A DNA stretch of 64,000 nt from Pararhizobium capsulatum DSM 1112 (GTDB taxonomy: Bacteria; Pseudomonadota; Alphaproteobacteria; Rhizobiales; Rhizobiaceae). Below the pieces are notes generated by a model, which saw only the letters and a program-made list of their open reading frames with translations, ran no database searches and was not told the DNA's origin. The DNA lies in NCBI RefSeq assembly GCF_030814475.1, contig NZ_JAUSVF010000002.1:806001-870000 (forward strand). Direction: 5' to 3'. The position numbers were made by a program, and so were the translations under genes. Shown here in pieces: positions 25,764 through 34,874 of the stretch (the first letter of the stretch is position 1; each line of letters starts with the position of its first letter).

Positions 25764-27269
25764 ATGGATGCATCGACCTACACCCACGACTTCTGGCGCG
25801 GCAAAGCCTCTGGCCTGAAATTCCGCACTCAGCATTTCATCGACGGCGCTTACGTGCCCTCCGCCGATGGCCGCACCTTCCCGAGCGTTAATCCGGCGAC
25901 CGGCGAGACCATCATCGACGTCGCCCGCGGTGGTGACGCCGAAATCAATCACGCCGTTGCGGTGGCCCGCAAGGCTTTCAAATCCGGCGCATGGTCGCGC
26001 ATGGACCCGCGCGCGCGCATGGCCGTGCTTGAAAAGTTCTCGGCCCTTATCGAAGCCAATGCCGAGGAATTTGCCGTGCTGGACAGCCTCGACATGGGCA
26101 AGCCGGTGATGGACATGATGAACATCGACATCCCCGGCTCGGTCACCAGCCTGAAGTTCTTTGCCGAAACCATCGACAAGATCGAAGGCGCCGTCACCAA
26201 CACAGCCGCCAATGCATTGCACTATATCCTGCGCCAGCCGCTCGGCGTCGTCGGCATCATCGTGCCATGGAACTATCCGCTGATGATGGCGGCGTGGAAG
26301 CTCGGCCCCGCGCTCGCAACCGGTAACTCCGTCGTGCTGAAACCGGCCGAACAATCGCCATTGTCGGCCAATCTCCTCGCCGAACTCTTCATTGAAGCGG
26401 GCGGTCCGGCCGGTGTGCTGAACGTCGTCCATGGTCTTGGCGAGGAAGTCGGCAAGGCGCTGGCGCTGCACAACGACGTCGACAAGATCGCCTTCACCGG
26501 CTCGACTGAAGTCGGCAAGCTGCTGATGATCTATGCCGGCCAATCCAACATGAAGCGGGTGACGACCGAATGCGGCGGCAAGACCCCGCAGATCATTCTC
26601 GGCGACTATGACGACCTCGATACCGCCGTCACCTATGCCGTCAACGGCATCTATGGCAACCAGGGCGAGGTCTGCAATGCCGGCTCCCGCATCCTCGTCG
26701 ACAAGCGCATCCATGACGATTTCGTCGAGCGCTTTGCCGCCCGCACGAAGGAAAACTTCGTGCTCGGCGATCCGCTCAACCCGTCCACGACCATCGGTCC
26801 GCTTGTCACGTCGTCTCACCAGCAGCGCGTGCTGAGCTATATCGATATCGGCCGCAAGGAAGGCGCCTCGCTCAGGTTCGGCGGCGGCACATTCAGCTCC
26901 GCTCCGGCCGGCGCCTATGTCGAGCCGACCCTGTTCACCGGCGTCAACAACACGATGCAAATCGCCCGTGAAGAGATCTTCGGGCCGGTGGCCACCGTCA
27001 TTCCGGTCAATGGTGTCGAAGATGCAATCGAGATCGCCAACGATTCAATCTACGGCCTCGCCGCCTCGATCTGGACCCGCGATATCTCGAAGGCCCACAT
27101 TTTCGCCCGCGATATTGAAGCCGGCGTCGTCTGGGTCAACTGCTTCGACCACGGCGACATGACCTCGATCTGGGGCGGCTACAAGCAGACCGGCAACGGC
27201 CGCGACAAATGCCTGGAAGCGCTGACCCAATACACACAGACGAAATCCGTCTGGGTCAATCTGGGCTGA
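25764..27269 (+). CDS. NAD(P)-dependent aldehyde dehydrogenase (PuuC/GabD-like)
   Basis: A 501-residue ALDH-superfamily enzyme that oxidises an aldehyde to the acid. The catalytic glutamate is E269 in TTECGGKTP (the usual ELGGK reads ECGGK) and the nucleophile is C304 in GEVCNAGSR; the cofactor loop FTGSTEVGK lies at 244-252 and the oxyanion Asn in PWNYP at 168-172. The sequence most resembles gamma-glutamyl-gamma-aminobutyraldehyde and related aminoaldehyde dehydrogenases. It ends the operon with the polyamine-type importer, so it probably oxidises the aldehyde formed by deamination of the imported amine. AGGGAGAAAG precedes ATG 25764. Confidence 0.88.
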   Translation: MDASTYTHDFWRGKASGLKFRTQHFIDGAYVPSADGRTFPSVNPATGETIIDVARGGDAEINHAVAVARKAFKSGAWSRMDPRARMAVLEKFSALIEANAEEFAVLDSLDMGKPVMDMMNIDIPGSVTSLKFFAETIDKIEGAVTNTAANALHYILRQPLGVVGIIVPWNYPLMMAAWKLGPALATGNSVVLKPAEQSPLSANLLAELFIEAGGPAGVLNVVHGLGEEVGKALALHNDVDKIAFTGSTEVGKLLMIYAGQSNMKRVTTECGGKTPQIILGDYDDLDTAVTYAVNGIYGNQGEVCNAGSRILVDKRIHDDFVERFAARTKENFVLGDPLNPSTTIGPLVTSSHQQRVLSYIDIGRKEGASLRFGGGTFSSAPAGAYVEPTLFTGVNNTMQIAREEIFGPVATVIPVNGVEDAIEIANDSIYGLAASIWTRDISKAHIFARDIEAGVVWVNCFDHGDMTSIWGGYKQTGNGRDKCLEALTQYTQTKSVWVNLG

Positions 27270-27292
27270 GCCCAGATACCTTGGCAATCCGT

Positions 27293-27326
27293 CCATCACC
27301 GAACGTCACCAGACATTCGGTGATGG
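27293..27326. terminator. Hairpin between convergent operons
   Basis: CCATCACCGAA and TTCGGTGATGG form a perfect 11-bp stem around a 12-nt loop, in the 67-bp gap between the aldehyde dehydrogenase gene (ends 27269) and the GH4 gene (ends 27337). It can form in both transcripts. No U-run is present, so it is a hairpin with probable terminating or 3'-protecting role. Confidence 0.5.
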
Positions 27327-27336
27327 AGAACATCGA

Positions 27337-28707
27337 TCAGGCAGCCTGGGTCTTCCGAGCGCCCCGTGCCCATTCCGGCAACCATTCACCGTGAGCGGCG
27401 AGCAGGTCGTCGGTCAGCGACCAGATCTGGTCGAGATCGAGTTCGGCGGCCGTGTGAGGGTCCATCATCGCGGCGTGGTAGATGTGCTCGCGGTTTTCCG
27501 TCATCAGCGCCGCAACCGTCAGTTCCTGCACGTTGATGTTGGTGCGGATGAGGGCTGTCAGTTGCGGGGGCAGGTCGCCGATGAAGGTCGGCTGGATGCC
27601 GTTTTCATCGACGAGGCAAGGCACTTCGGCAGCGCAATTGTCCGGCAGCGAGGTGATGCAGCCATTATTGCGCAGATTGCCGTAGATGACCGAGGGTTCG
27701 CCGGTCCAGACCGAGTTCATGATCGAGGAGGCGTATTCCTTCGATTGCGAAACCTCGATCTTTTCGGCGGAACGGTAGGCGGCCGCCTGCCCCTTCCAGC
27801 GCTCCACCTGCTCGATGCAGCGCTTGGGGTATTCATCGAGCGGAATGCCGAATTTCTCGATCAGGTCCTCGCGGCCTTCCTTGATGAAATAGGGCGTGTA
27901 TTCGGCGAAATGCTCGGAGCTTTCGGTGACGAAGTAGCCAAGGCGGGTCAGCATCTCGTAGCGCACCTTGTTGGGGCAACGCGGGTTCCATGTCGGCTTC
28001 GGCGCCCGGCCTTCGCGGTAGCCGCGCACGAGATCGGGGTAGAGATCGCGGTAGGAGCCGTCCGGCTGGCGATGCTCGAATTTCAGGTAGAAGGCCATGT
28101 GGTTGATGCCAGCCGAGCGGTAGCGGATTTCCTCGTAGGGGATATCGAGGTCGTGGGCGAGTTCCATCGCCGTACCCTGGACCGAATGGCAAAGGCCGAC
28201 CTGCTTGATCTTGGGATATTTTTCCGCGATCGCCCAGGTGTTGATCGCCATCGGGTTGACGTATTGCAGCAGGATCGCCTCCGGGCAGACCTGCATCATG
28301 TCCTCGCAGATCCTCCACAGATGCGGCACGGTGCGAAGACCGCGCATGATGCCGCCGACGCCGAGCGTATCGGCGATCGTCTGGCGAAGGCCGTATTTCT
28401 TCGGCACTTCGAAATCGGTGACCGTGCAGGGCTCGTAGCCACCGATCTGGAAAGCAACGACGACGAAGTTTGCGCCTTCCAGCGCCTTGCGCTGGTTGGA
28501 ATGCAGCTCGATCGTCGCCGTGGCACCCAGCGTCGAGATCAGCTTGCGGACGACGACTTCGCTCTCTTCCAGCCGCTGCGGATTGATGTCCATCAGGGCG
28601 ATTTTTGCGCCCGACAGCGCCGGGCGCTGCAGCACGTCGCCGATGATGTTGTTCATAAACACGGTCGAGCCCGCGCCGATAAAGGTAATCTTGGGTTGTC
28701 TGGTCAT
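27337..28707 (-). CDS. GH4-family alpha-glycosidase (alpha-galactosidase/alpha-glucosidase), copy 1
   Basis: A 456-residue NAD+- and metal-dependent glycosidase of family GH4. It shows the N-terminal dinucleotide motif FIGAGSTVF, LMDIN at the end of the second strand, NPMAINTWA, and the metal-binding cysteine/histidine signatures GLCHSVQGT and AGINHMAFY. GH4 enzymes hydrolyse by oxidation at C3 and elimination and need no glutamate pair. The context, an oligosaccharide importer and a second GH4 gene, points to melibiose/raffinose-type alpha-galactosides. Last gene of the operon; it follows the ATPase gene by 17 nt. Confidence 0.88.
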   Translation of the reverse strand: MTRQPKITFIGAGSTVFMNNIIGDVLQRPALSGAKIALMDINPQRLEESEVVVRKLISTLGATATIELHSNQRKALEGANFVVVAFQIGGYEPCTVTDFEVPKKYGLRQTIADTLGVGGIMRGLRTVPHLWRICEDMMQVCPEAILLQYVNPMAINTWAIAEKYPKIKQVGLCHSVQGTAMELAHDLDIPYEEIRYRSAGINHMAFYLKFEHRQPDGSYRDLYPDLVRGYREGRAPKPTWNPRCPNKVRYEMLTRLGYFVTESSEHFAEYTPYFIKEGREDLIEKFGIPLDEYPKRCIEQVERWKGQAAAYRSAEKIEVSQSKEYASSIMNSVWTGEPSVIYGNLRNNGCITSLPDNCAAEVPCLVDENGIQPTFIGDLPPQLTALIRTNINVQELTVAALMTENREHIYHAAMMDPHTAAELDLDQIWSLTDDLLAAHGEWLPEWARGARKTQAA

Positions 28708-28724
28708 GGGATATGCCTCTTGGA

Positions 28725-30395
28725 TTATGCAGCTACTTCGAAGGCGGCGCGGACGAGCCGTTCGGTGTAGGCGGTCTTGGGATGGGTAAGGACGTCTTCG
28801 ACGGGGCCTTCTTCAACGATCTTGCCGTGCTGCATCACCACCACCCGGTGGCAGAGCGCGCGCACGACCTTCAGATCGTGGGAGATGAAGAGGTAGCTCA
28901 GTCCTTTTTCGTCCTGCAGCTTGCGCAGCAGTTCGATGATCTGGGCCTGTACGGAGAGATCGAGCGCCGAAGTCGGCTCGTCGAGCAGGATGAACTCGGG
29001 CTCCAGTGCGACGGCGCGGGCGATGGCGATGCGCTGGCGCTGACCGCCGGAGAACTCATGTGGGAAGCGCGACAGGATATTGGTCGGCAGCCCGGCGCTG
29101 GCCAGCGCCTCGCGGACCCGGTCGAGCCGCTCGTTTCGGTTCGCACCGAGCTTGTTGACGATCAGCCCCTCCTCGATGATCTGGCCGACCGACATGCGCG
29201 GATTGAGCGACGAGAACGGGTCCTGGAAGACGATCTGCATGCGTGAGCGCAATGGCCGCATCTCTTCGCGGGTCTTCTTCTCGATCGACTGGCCATCGAA
29301 CAGGATCTCGCCGCCATCGGCGCGCAGAAGCTTGACCAGCGCCTGCCCGAACGTCGTCTTGCCGGAGCCGGATTCGCCGACGAGGCCGAGCGTTTCATGA
29401 CGATGCAGCTTAATCGACAGGCTGTCGACCGCCACCAGCTCCTTCAGCTGCGGCTTGAAGAAGCCGCCATGCTTGAGCATGAACGACACCTTGACATCGC
29501 GGCCTTCGAGAATGGCCGCAGAGTCCACCGGCATGGGATTGGCGATCCCTTTGGGTTCGGACGACAGCAGGTGGCGCGTATAGGCATGCTGCGGATTGGT
29601 AAACAGCGCCGACGTCGTGTTGTGCTCCTTTACCTCGCCGTTCTGCATCACATAGACGTAATCGGAGAATTGCCGCACCACCGTCAGGTCATGGGTGATC
29701 AGGATCACCGCCATGCCCAACGTCTTCTGCAGATCGCGGATCAGGTTGAGGATCTGCGCCTGCACGGTCACATCGAGCGCCGTCGTCGGCTCATCGGCGA
29801 TCAGTACATCGGGGCTGTTGGCGAGCGCCATGGCGATCATGATGCGCTGGCGCTGGCCGCCGGAAAGCTGGTGCGGATACTGGTTGAGACGGGCTTCGGG
29901 GTCGGGAATCTGCACCTGACGCAGAAGCTCCAGAGTGCGCTGCGTCGCCTGCGCGCGGCTCATCTTCTGGTGCACACGGATCGCCTCGATGATCTGGGCA
30001 CCGATCGTATAGACCGGGTTCAGCGAGCTCATCGGCTCCTGAAAGATCATCGAGATCCGGTTGCCGCGCAGCGCCCTGCGCTGGCGGTCGGAGAACTTCA
30101 GTACGTTCTTGCCGTCATATTCGATGGTGGACCGATCAGCCACCTTGGCACGCTTGGTGAGCAGGCCCATGACGGTGCGGGCCGTCACCGATTTTCCCGA
30201 ACCGGATTCGCCGACCACGGCAATCGTCTCGCCGCGATAGAGCTGGAAGGAAACGTCCTTGACCGCATCCACAATGCCGTTCTCCACCTTGAAGGTCACG
30301 GCGACGTTGCGGGCGTCGATGATCGGCTTGCCGATGGCGGCGGCGTGGTCGTGCCGCTGCTGGGGGGCGAGTGTATTCAATTCCGGGAGCGCCAT
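28725..30395 (-). CDS. Peptide/alpha-galactoside-type ABC transporter double ATP-binding protein
   Basis: A 556-residue protein with two complete ABC domains in one chain, equal to a fusion of DppD and DppF. First domain: [35 protein letters not shown]. Second domain: [34 protein letters not shown]. Each is followed by an oligopeptide-transporter-type C-terminal extension (NPQHAYTRHLL and HPKTAYTERLV). ATG 30395 has AGGAGG at 6-nt spacing; upstream in-frame codons overlap the permease gene. It drives the importer encoded upstream, which by context imports alpha-galactosides, as the rhizobial agp system does, rather than peptides. Confidence 0.9.
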   Translation of the reverse strand: MALPELNTLAPQQRHDHAAAIGKPIIDARNVAVTFKVENGIVDAVKDVSFQLYRGETIAVVGESGSGKSVTARTVMGLLTKRAKVADRSTIEYDGKNVLKFSDRQRRALRGNRISMIFQEPMSSLNPVYTIGAQIIEAIRVHQKMSRAQATQRTLELLRQVQIPDPEARLNQYPHQLSGGQRQRIMIAMALANSPDVLIADEPTTALDVTVQAQILNLIRDLQKTLGMAVILITHDLTVVRQFSDYVYVMQNGEVKEHNTTSALFTNPQHAYTRHLLSSEPKGIANPMPVDSAAILEGRDVKVSFMLKHGGFFKPQLKELVAVDSLSIKLHRHETLGLVGESGSGKTTFGQALVKLLRADGGEILFDGQSIEKKTREEMRPLRSRMQIVFQDPFSSLNPRMSVGQIIEEGLIVNKLGANRNERLDRVREALASAGLPTNILSRFPHEFSGGQRQRIAIARAVALEPEFILLDEPTSALDLSVQAQIIELLRKLQDEKGLSYLFISHDLKVVRALCHRVVVMQHGKIVEEGPVEDVLTHPKTAYTERLVRAAFEVAA

Positions 30396-30408
30396 GGGTG
30401 CCTCCTCC

Positions 30409-31536
30409 TCAATAGGGATCGACAGCATCGCGCAGACCGTCGCCCAGCGCATTGAACGCAAAGACGGTGATCAGCACGAAGGCGACGGGGGACAGGATCC
30501 ACGGATAGGACCCGATGACGGAATAGGTGGCGGTATCCTGCAGCATCAGCCCCCACGACATCAGCGGCGGCTTTACCGCAAAGCCGAGGAAACCGAGGAA
30601 GGATTCGAGCAGCACGACGTTCGGGATCGCCAGCGTCACTGCGACGATGACGTGGCTCATGACATTGGGGAAGATATGCTGGAAGATGATGCGCCGGTCG
30701 GTCGCCCCGATCGCCATCGCCGCCCGGACATAATCGATGCGGGCGAGCGCCAGCGTCTTGCCGCGCACCTCGCGTGACATCTGCGCCCAGCCGAGCGCCG
30801 ACATCACGAAGATGACGAAGGCGAGGAACACATTGGTCGGGGCCGTCACCGGGATCAGCGAGGTCAGCGCCAGATAGAGCGGCAGTTGCGGGAAGGCGAG
30901 CACCAGCTCGACGAAGCGCTGCATCCAGACATCGAAACGGCCGCCGAAATAACCGGAGACCATGCCAACTGTCGTGCCGACGACAGTGACGATGAACACC
31001 ACCGTCAATGCGATCGTCAGCGACACGCGTGAGCCGTAGAAGATTCGCGAGAGCACATCGCGGCCGAACTTGTCGGTACCGAGGAAGTTGACGGGCGTGC
31101 CATCGGTGGCGCCGAAGAAATGCCGCTCCGTGGGCACGAGGCCGAGCAGCTTGTACTTGAAGCCCTTCACGAAGAAGCCAAGCTCCAGCGGATTGGCATA
31201 GTCCGGCCCGACGATCGGCTGGAAGGTGATTGGGTCGAGCTCGGTGCCCTCGCCGACCTTGTAGGTGCGCGGCCAGACAAGACTGCCGTCCTGATCGGTG
31301 ATGCTGATCGTCTGCGGCGGCGCAAAGGCGACACCCGTCAGCTTCGGATCGACTGGAGAGAAGAACTCCGCAAAGATCGTCATCAGCATCAGGAGGCAGA
31401 CGAGCACGAGGCCCATCATGCCGGTCCAGGAATGCTTCAGCCGGCGCCAGACCAGCGCCATATAGGTTTCGTTGTGATGCTGGTCGGGCGGCACCGGCAC
31501 GGAGAGCGTGATGGTCTGCGCGGATTCGAACTTCAT
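30409..31536 (-). CDS. Peptide/alpha-galactoside-type ABC transporter permease (DppC-like)
   Basis: A 375-residue inner-membrane permease. It has an N-terminal helix (TGMMGLVLVCLLMLMTIFAEF), a large periplasmic segment of about 90 residues before FLGTDKFGRDVLSRIFYGSR, and five further helices; the coupling motif AAMAIGATDRRIIFQHIFPNV lies near residue 285. The loop is longer than in DppC (about 300 residues in total), as in the rhizobial alpha-galactoside and YejE-type systems. The start overlaps the upstream permease stop by 4 nt (ATGA). The double ATPase gene follows 13 nt later. Confidence 0.9.
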   Translation of the reverse strand: MKFESAQTITLSVPVPPDQHHNETYMALVWRRLKHSWTGMMGLVLVCLLMLMTIFAEFFSPVDPKLTGVAFAPPQTISITDQDGSLVWPRTYKVGEGTELDPITFQPIVGPDYANPLELGFFVKGFKYKLLGLVPTERHFFGATDGTPVNFLGTDKFGRDVLSRIFYGSRVSLTIALTVVFIVTVVGTTVGMVSGYFGGRFDVWMQRFVELVLAFPQLPLYLALTSLIPVTAPTNVFLAFVIFVMSALGWAQMSREVRGKTLALARIDYVRAAMAIGATDRRIIFQHIFPNVMSHVIVAVTLAIPNVVLLESFLGFLGFAVKPPLMSWGLMLQDTATYSVIGSYPWILSPVAFVLITVFAFNALGDGLRDAVDPY

Positions 31537-32546
31537 GCGTGCGCTCCTCCGCCAAGCCGGACACGCGGATCGAGCATCGCCAGCAGCATGTCGGCGATGA
31601 TGTTGCCGACGATCAGGGTTGCCGACAACACCAGCATGAAGGTGGCGGTGACATAGACGTCACCCACCCACATGGAGCCAACGATGGCCGGGCCGACTGT
31701 CGGCAACGCGAAGATGATCGCGGTCTCGATCTCGCCGGTCAGCATGTAGGGCAGCACGACGCCCTGATACATCACGAGCGGATGCAGGGCGTTGGGCACC
31801 GCGTGACGCAGGATGACCTTGCTTTCGGACAGGCCCTTGGCCCGCGCCGTCTCGACATATTGCGCGTTCAGCGTATCGAGCAGATTGCCGCGCATCACCC
31901 GCATATTGTAGGCGAGACCGCCGAAGGTGGCGATGGCAATAACCGGCCAGACGTGTTTCAGGAGATCGACGAACTTGTCCCAGGACCAGGGCGCGCCGCC
32001 ATATTTGGCGGAGTGGAAGCTGTTGATCTCGGTCACGTTGAAATGGAAGACGAGGATATAGACGATGATCAGCGCCATGAGAAAGCGCGGCACCGTCATG
32101 CCCAGAAACGAGATGCCCGACAGCAGGCTATCGACCCAGGAATATTGCCTGGTAGCGGCCAGAATGCCGAAGGTGATGCCGATGATCGATGCGAGGATGT
32201 GGCAGACCAGCGCCAGCGCCAGCGTCCGGGGCAGGCGTTCGCCGACCACTTCCGACACGGGCTTGTTGTAGAAAAGGCTGTGGCCGAAATCGCCGCGTGT
32301 CAGGATGCCGGTGATCCAGTTGACGTATTGCACCGGTAGCGGCTTATCGAGGCCGTTGGCAATCTTGTAGGCATTGGCCTGGGCGTCGGCTTCATCGAAG
32401 GATGCGCCACCCTGGTTGATGAGCTGCGAGCGGATGTAGTCGCTATAATCTCCCGGCGGCGCCTGGATGATCGCGAAGGTGACGACGCTCAAGACGAAGA
32501 GCACGGGGATTGCGGATGCGATGCGCACAAGCAGAAATCGGAACAT
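31533..32546 (-). CDS. Peptide/alpha-galactoside-type ABC transporter permease (DppB-like)
   Basis: A 337-residue permease with the DppB-type N-terminus (MFRFLLVRIASAIPVLFVLS, then VTFAIIQAPPGDY), a periplasmic loop, DFGHSLFYNKPV, and the coupling motif ETARAKGLSESKVILRHAVPNALHP near residue 240. Six membrane helices are evident. It pairs with the DppC-like subunit encoded next. A gap of 128 bp with two potential stem-loops separates it from the binding-protein gene upstream. Confidence 0.9.
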   Translation of the reverse strand: MFRFLLVRIASAIPVLFVLSVVTFAIIQAPPGDYSDYIRSQLINQGGASFDEADAQANAYKIANGLDKPLPVQYVNWITGILTRGDFGHSLFYNKPVSEVVGERLPRTLALALVCHILASIIGITFGILAATRQYSWVDSLLSGISFLGMTVPRFLMALIIVYILVFHFNVTEINSFHSAKYGGAPWSWDKFVDLLKHVWPVIAIATFGGLAYNMRVMRGNLLDTLNAQYVETARAKGLSESKVILRHAVPNALHPLVMYQGVVLPYMLTGEIETAIIFALPTVGPAIVGSMWVGDVYVTATFMLVLSATLIVGNIIADMLLAMLDPRVRLGGGAHA

Positions 32547-32569
32547 GGCTGTTAGGTTCTCTTGTGTGT

Positions 32570-32660
32570 TGAAGCGTGTCGCGGTCCATCAGGATCGTTT
32601 TCACGCTTCAGTCCTATCTTCTGGGTCTCGCCCCGGCCGCGGTGGTCTGCAGCCGAGGCG
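32570..32660 (-). promoter_or_regulatory. Two intercistronic stem-loops after the alpha-galactoside binding-protein gene
   Basis: On the minus strand, 14 nt after the binding-protein stop, CGCCUCGGC can pair with GCCGGGGCG (arms 32652-32660 and 32629-32637; one U-G). Further on, TGAAGCGTG and CACGCTTCA (arms 32602-32610 and 32570-32578) form a perfect 9-bp stem shortly before the permease gene. Confidence 0.5.
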
Positions 32661-32674
32661 GTCTCTGGGAGAGA

Positions 32675-34762
32675 TCAGTTGATCGGGCCGCCTTCGCCCG
32701 GCTTGCCCGGAAGCTGCTGCGGGAACAGCTCGTAGTCGCCTTGCTTGTCGGCAGCCACGAAGACCCGTTCGCGGATGATCGTATCCTCGGCCCAGTTGAA
32801 CATCATGATCGGCGCGCCGGTCGGGATGTTCGAGAACCGCTTGTTGATGATCAGCGCACCCGGATATTCGGTGAGACCAATGGAGTCGATGTGGGTGGTG
32901 GCCACCCTCTGATAGTCCTTCATCAGCTGCGCCCGCTCGTCATTGTCCTGGCTGCCGATGAACTTGTTGACGATATCGACAAGCTCCTGCTCGAAGGGCA
33001 TCAGGTCAAGCTTTCCGCTTTCCGGCACGCGGTGGTGCCAGCTGGTGCGCGGACCCGTCGCAGCAAGCTGCGGCGTGTTCTGCACTACGGATGCCAGCTC
33101 CGCACCGTTGCGAAGAACGAGCCAGTCGAAGCGGCCGGCATAGTTGGTCGCATCACGCTGCTTGCCATCCAGCGAATTGAGCACGACCCGGATACCAAGC
33201 TGCTCCATCTGACCGACGACACCTTCTGCAAGGTTCTTATCGGTGTTGTAGTCCGACGAAACCAGCAGCACGATCTCGACATCCTTGCCACCCAGCTTGT
33301 CGGCCGGATAGTTGACGAAGCCGTTGCCATCCGTGTCCTTCAGGCCGACCTTTTCAAGTAGTGCCTTCGCACCGTCCAGATCGTAGGGATAGTAGACCGT
33401 CGACTGGCGATCATAGAAGCTCGTGCCAGAGGACAGGCCGCCCGGATAAATCGCGGTGAAAGGTCCCTTGACGAGGGATTCGCCGAGCTTCTTGCGATCG
33501 AGCGCCATGGTGACGGCCTTGCGGAAGTCCTCATTGCGGTTGAGTTCGCGCACAGCCTGCGCCCGTTCGTCGGGTTCGCCCCAGCCATTGCCGGAGAAGT
33601 TCATGCGCAGATTGTAGCCGATCAGGCGGGCGCCGAAGGCGAGACGGGCCGGTGCTGCTTCATCCGCCGCACGCTTCAGGGATTCCACGAAATTTTCCGG
33701 CTGCTCGAGGTTCGAGAAGTCACCGGAACCGGCAATTGCCTGCACGTCGCGGTCGGCCCAAGTCGAGAGCTTGTAGTGCATCTCGTTCAGGTAGGGCAGC
33801 TGGTTGCCGGCTTCGTCAACCTTCCAGTAGTAAGGGTTGCGGCGCAGGACGATGATATCGTCGGAGCGATACTCGACCGGCACCCAGGCGCCCATGACCG
33901 GCATGTTCAGATACTCCGGCGGGAAGCCGTTCTTGTACTGATCGTAGGTCATGTCCTTGTTGTATTTGGGATGCTTGGTCTTCAGGATATGCGCCGGACC
34001 GGGGCAGAAGGTGCCATAGGCCATCGAATAGAGATACTGGCGCGGGAAGGCTTCCTTGAAGGTCCACTCGACCGTGTTGGCATCGATTGCCTTCAGCGTC
34101 GTGCCCTCGCCGAAGGTTTCCGGTGTTGCGCCATTGAGCGGCGAGACGTTCGGGTCGACGACGTTGTCATCCCAGTAGAACATCACGTCTTCCGACGAGA
34201 AGGGAACGCCATCAGACCATTTTGCGCCTTCGATCAGGTGCATGGTCAGCTTGTGGCCGTCCTCGGACCAGTCCCAGCTTTTTGCCAGGTTCGGCAGCGG
34301 CTCGACGTCCTTCGCCTCGACCTGGTAAAGCGGCGCGGTGCGCGTCAGGCATTCGAACATTTCGATGTCGATGCCGCCCCAGCCTTGGGTCTGGCCGGCG
34401 GAATAGTTCCAGCCTTCCGGGCGGCCGCCGACGACGTGGCGCATCGTGTCGCCATAGACGCCGATACCATCCGGCATGTTGCCGGTCTTGAAGACCATCG
34501 GCTCCTTCGGCAGGCGCTCGGCCACCGGCGGCAGCTTGCCGGTCTTGACGAATTTCTCGCTGACCCAATCCGGCTCGTGATACGCGGGCAGCGCCTTGTA
34601 TTCGAGGATGGAATCGCGCGGGACATAGGTGATCTTGCCCTGCGCGGGAAATGGCGGTTGCTCGGGTACAACCGTTGGCTCGGAAGCCCAGGCGTGTACG
34701 GCAAAAGCCGAGACGCCAAGCAAAAGCCCGGCTCTCAGCGTCATGTTGCGAATGGATGTCAT
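32675..34762 (-). CDS. ABC transporter substrate-binding protein, family 5 (alpha-galactoside type)
   Basis: A 695-residue periplasmic binding protein with signal peptide MTSIRNMTLRAGLLLGVSAF and cleavage after AWA. It shows the family-5 features LTRTAPLYQVEAKDVEPLPNLAKSWDWSEDG, the SSEDVMFYWDD segment and the middle ALDRKKLGESLVKG motif. At nearly 700 residues it is longer than DppA (about 535), as in the rhizobial AgpA-type proteins that bind melibiose and raffinose. First of the transporter genes, 112 bp downstream of the second GH4 gene. Ligand inferred from the two GH4 enzymes; direct evidence is lacking. Confidence 0.88.
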   Translation of the reverse strand: MTSIRNMTLRAGLLLGVSAFAVHAWASEPTVVPEQPPFPAQGKITYVPRDSILEYKALPAYHEPDWVSEKFVKTGKLPPVAERLPKEPMVFKTGNMPDGIGVYGDTMRHVVGGRPEGWNYSAGQTQGWGGIDIEMFECLTRTAPLYQVEAKDVEPLPNLAKSWDWSEDGHKLTMHLIEGAKWSDGVPFSSEDVMFYWDDNVVDPNVSPLNGATPETFGEGTTLKAIDANTVEWTFKEAFPRQYLYSMAYGTFCPGPAHILKTKHPKYNKDMTYDQYKNGFPPEYLNMPVMGAWVPVEYRSDDIIVLRRNPYYWKVDEAGNQLPYLNEMHYKLSTWADRDVQAIAGSGDFSNLEQPENFVESLKRAADEAAPARLAFGARLIGYNLRMNFSGNGWGEPDERAQAVRELNRNEDFRKAVTMALDRKKLGESLVKGPFTAIYPGGLSSGTSFYDRQSTVYYPYDLDGAKALLEKVGLKDTDGNGFVNYPADKLGGKDVEIVLLVSSDYNTDKNLAEGVVGQMEQLGIRVVLNSLDGKQRDATNYAGRFDWLVLRNGAELASVVQNTPQLAATGPRTSWHHRVPESGKLDLMPFEQELVDIVNKFIGSQDNDERAQLMKDYQRVATTHIDSIGLTEYPGALIINKRFSNIPTGAPIMMFNWAEDTIIRERVFVAADKQGDYELFPQQLPGKPGEGGPIN

Positions 34763-34874
34763 CGTTCCTCTCTCCCTTATGTTTCACGCCGGCGGACCGG
34801 CTTGCTCCTCAGCATTTCAGTCCGGAGGAAAGGCGCGCGGCTCTCCTTTGCCACTCCCCTTCTCCGTCATTCAC

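Noticed and set aside
30396..30461. Longer start of the double ATPase gene at 30461
   Set aside because: It would overlap the permease gene by about 50 bp, whereas ATG 30395 has AGGAGG at correct spacing.
28725..34762. Dipeptide importer
   Set aside because: The subunits are of the peptide type, but two GH4 glycosidases flank the genes and the binding protein is of the 700-residue alpha-galactoside type, so sugar uptake fits better.
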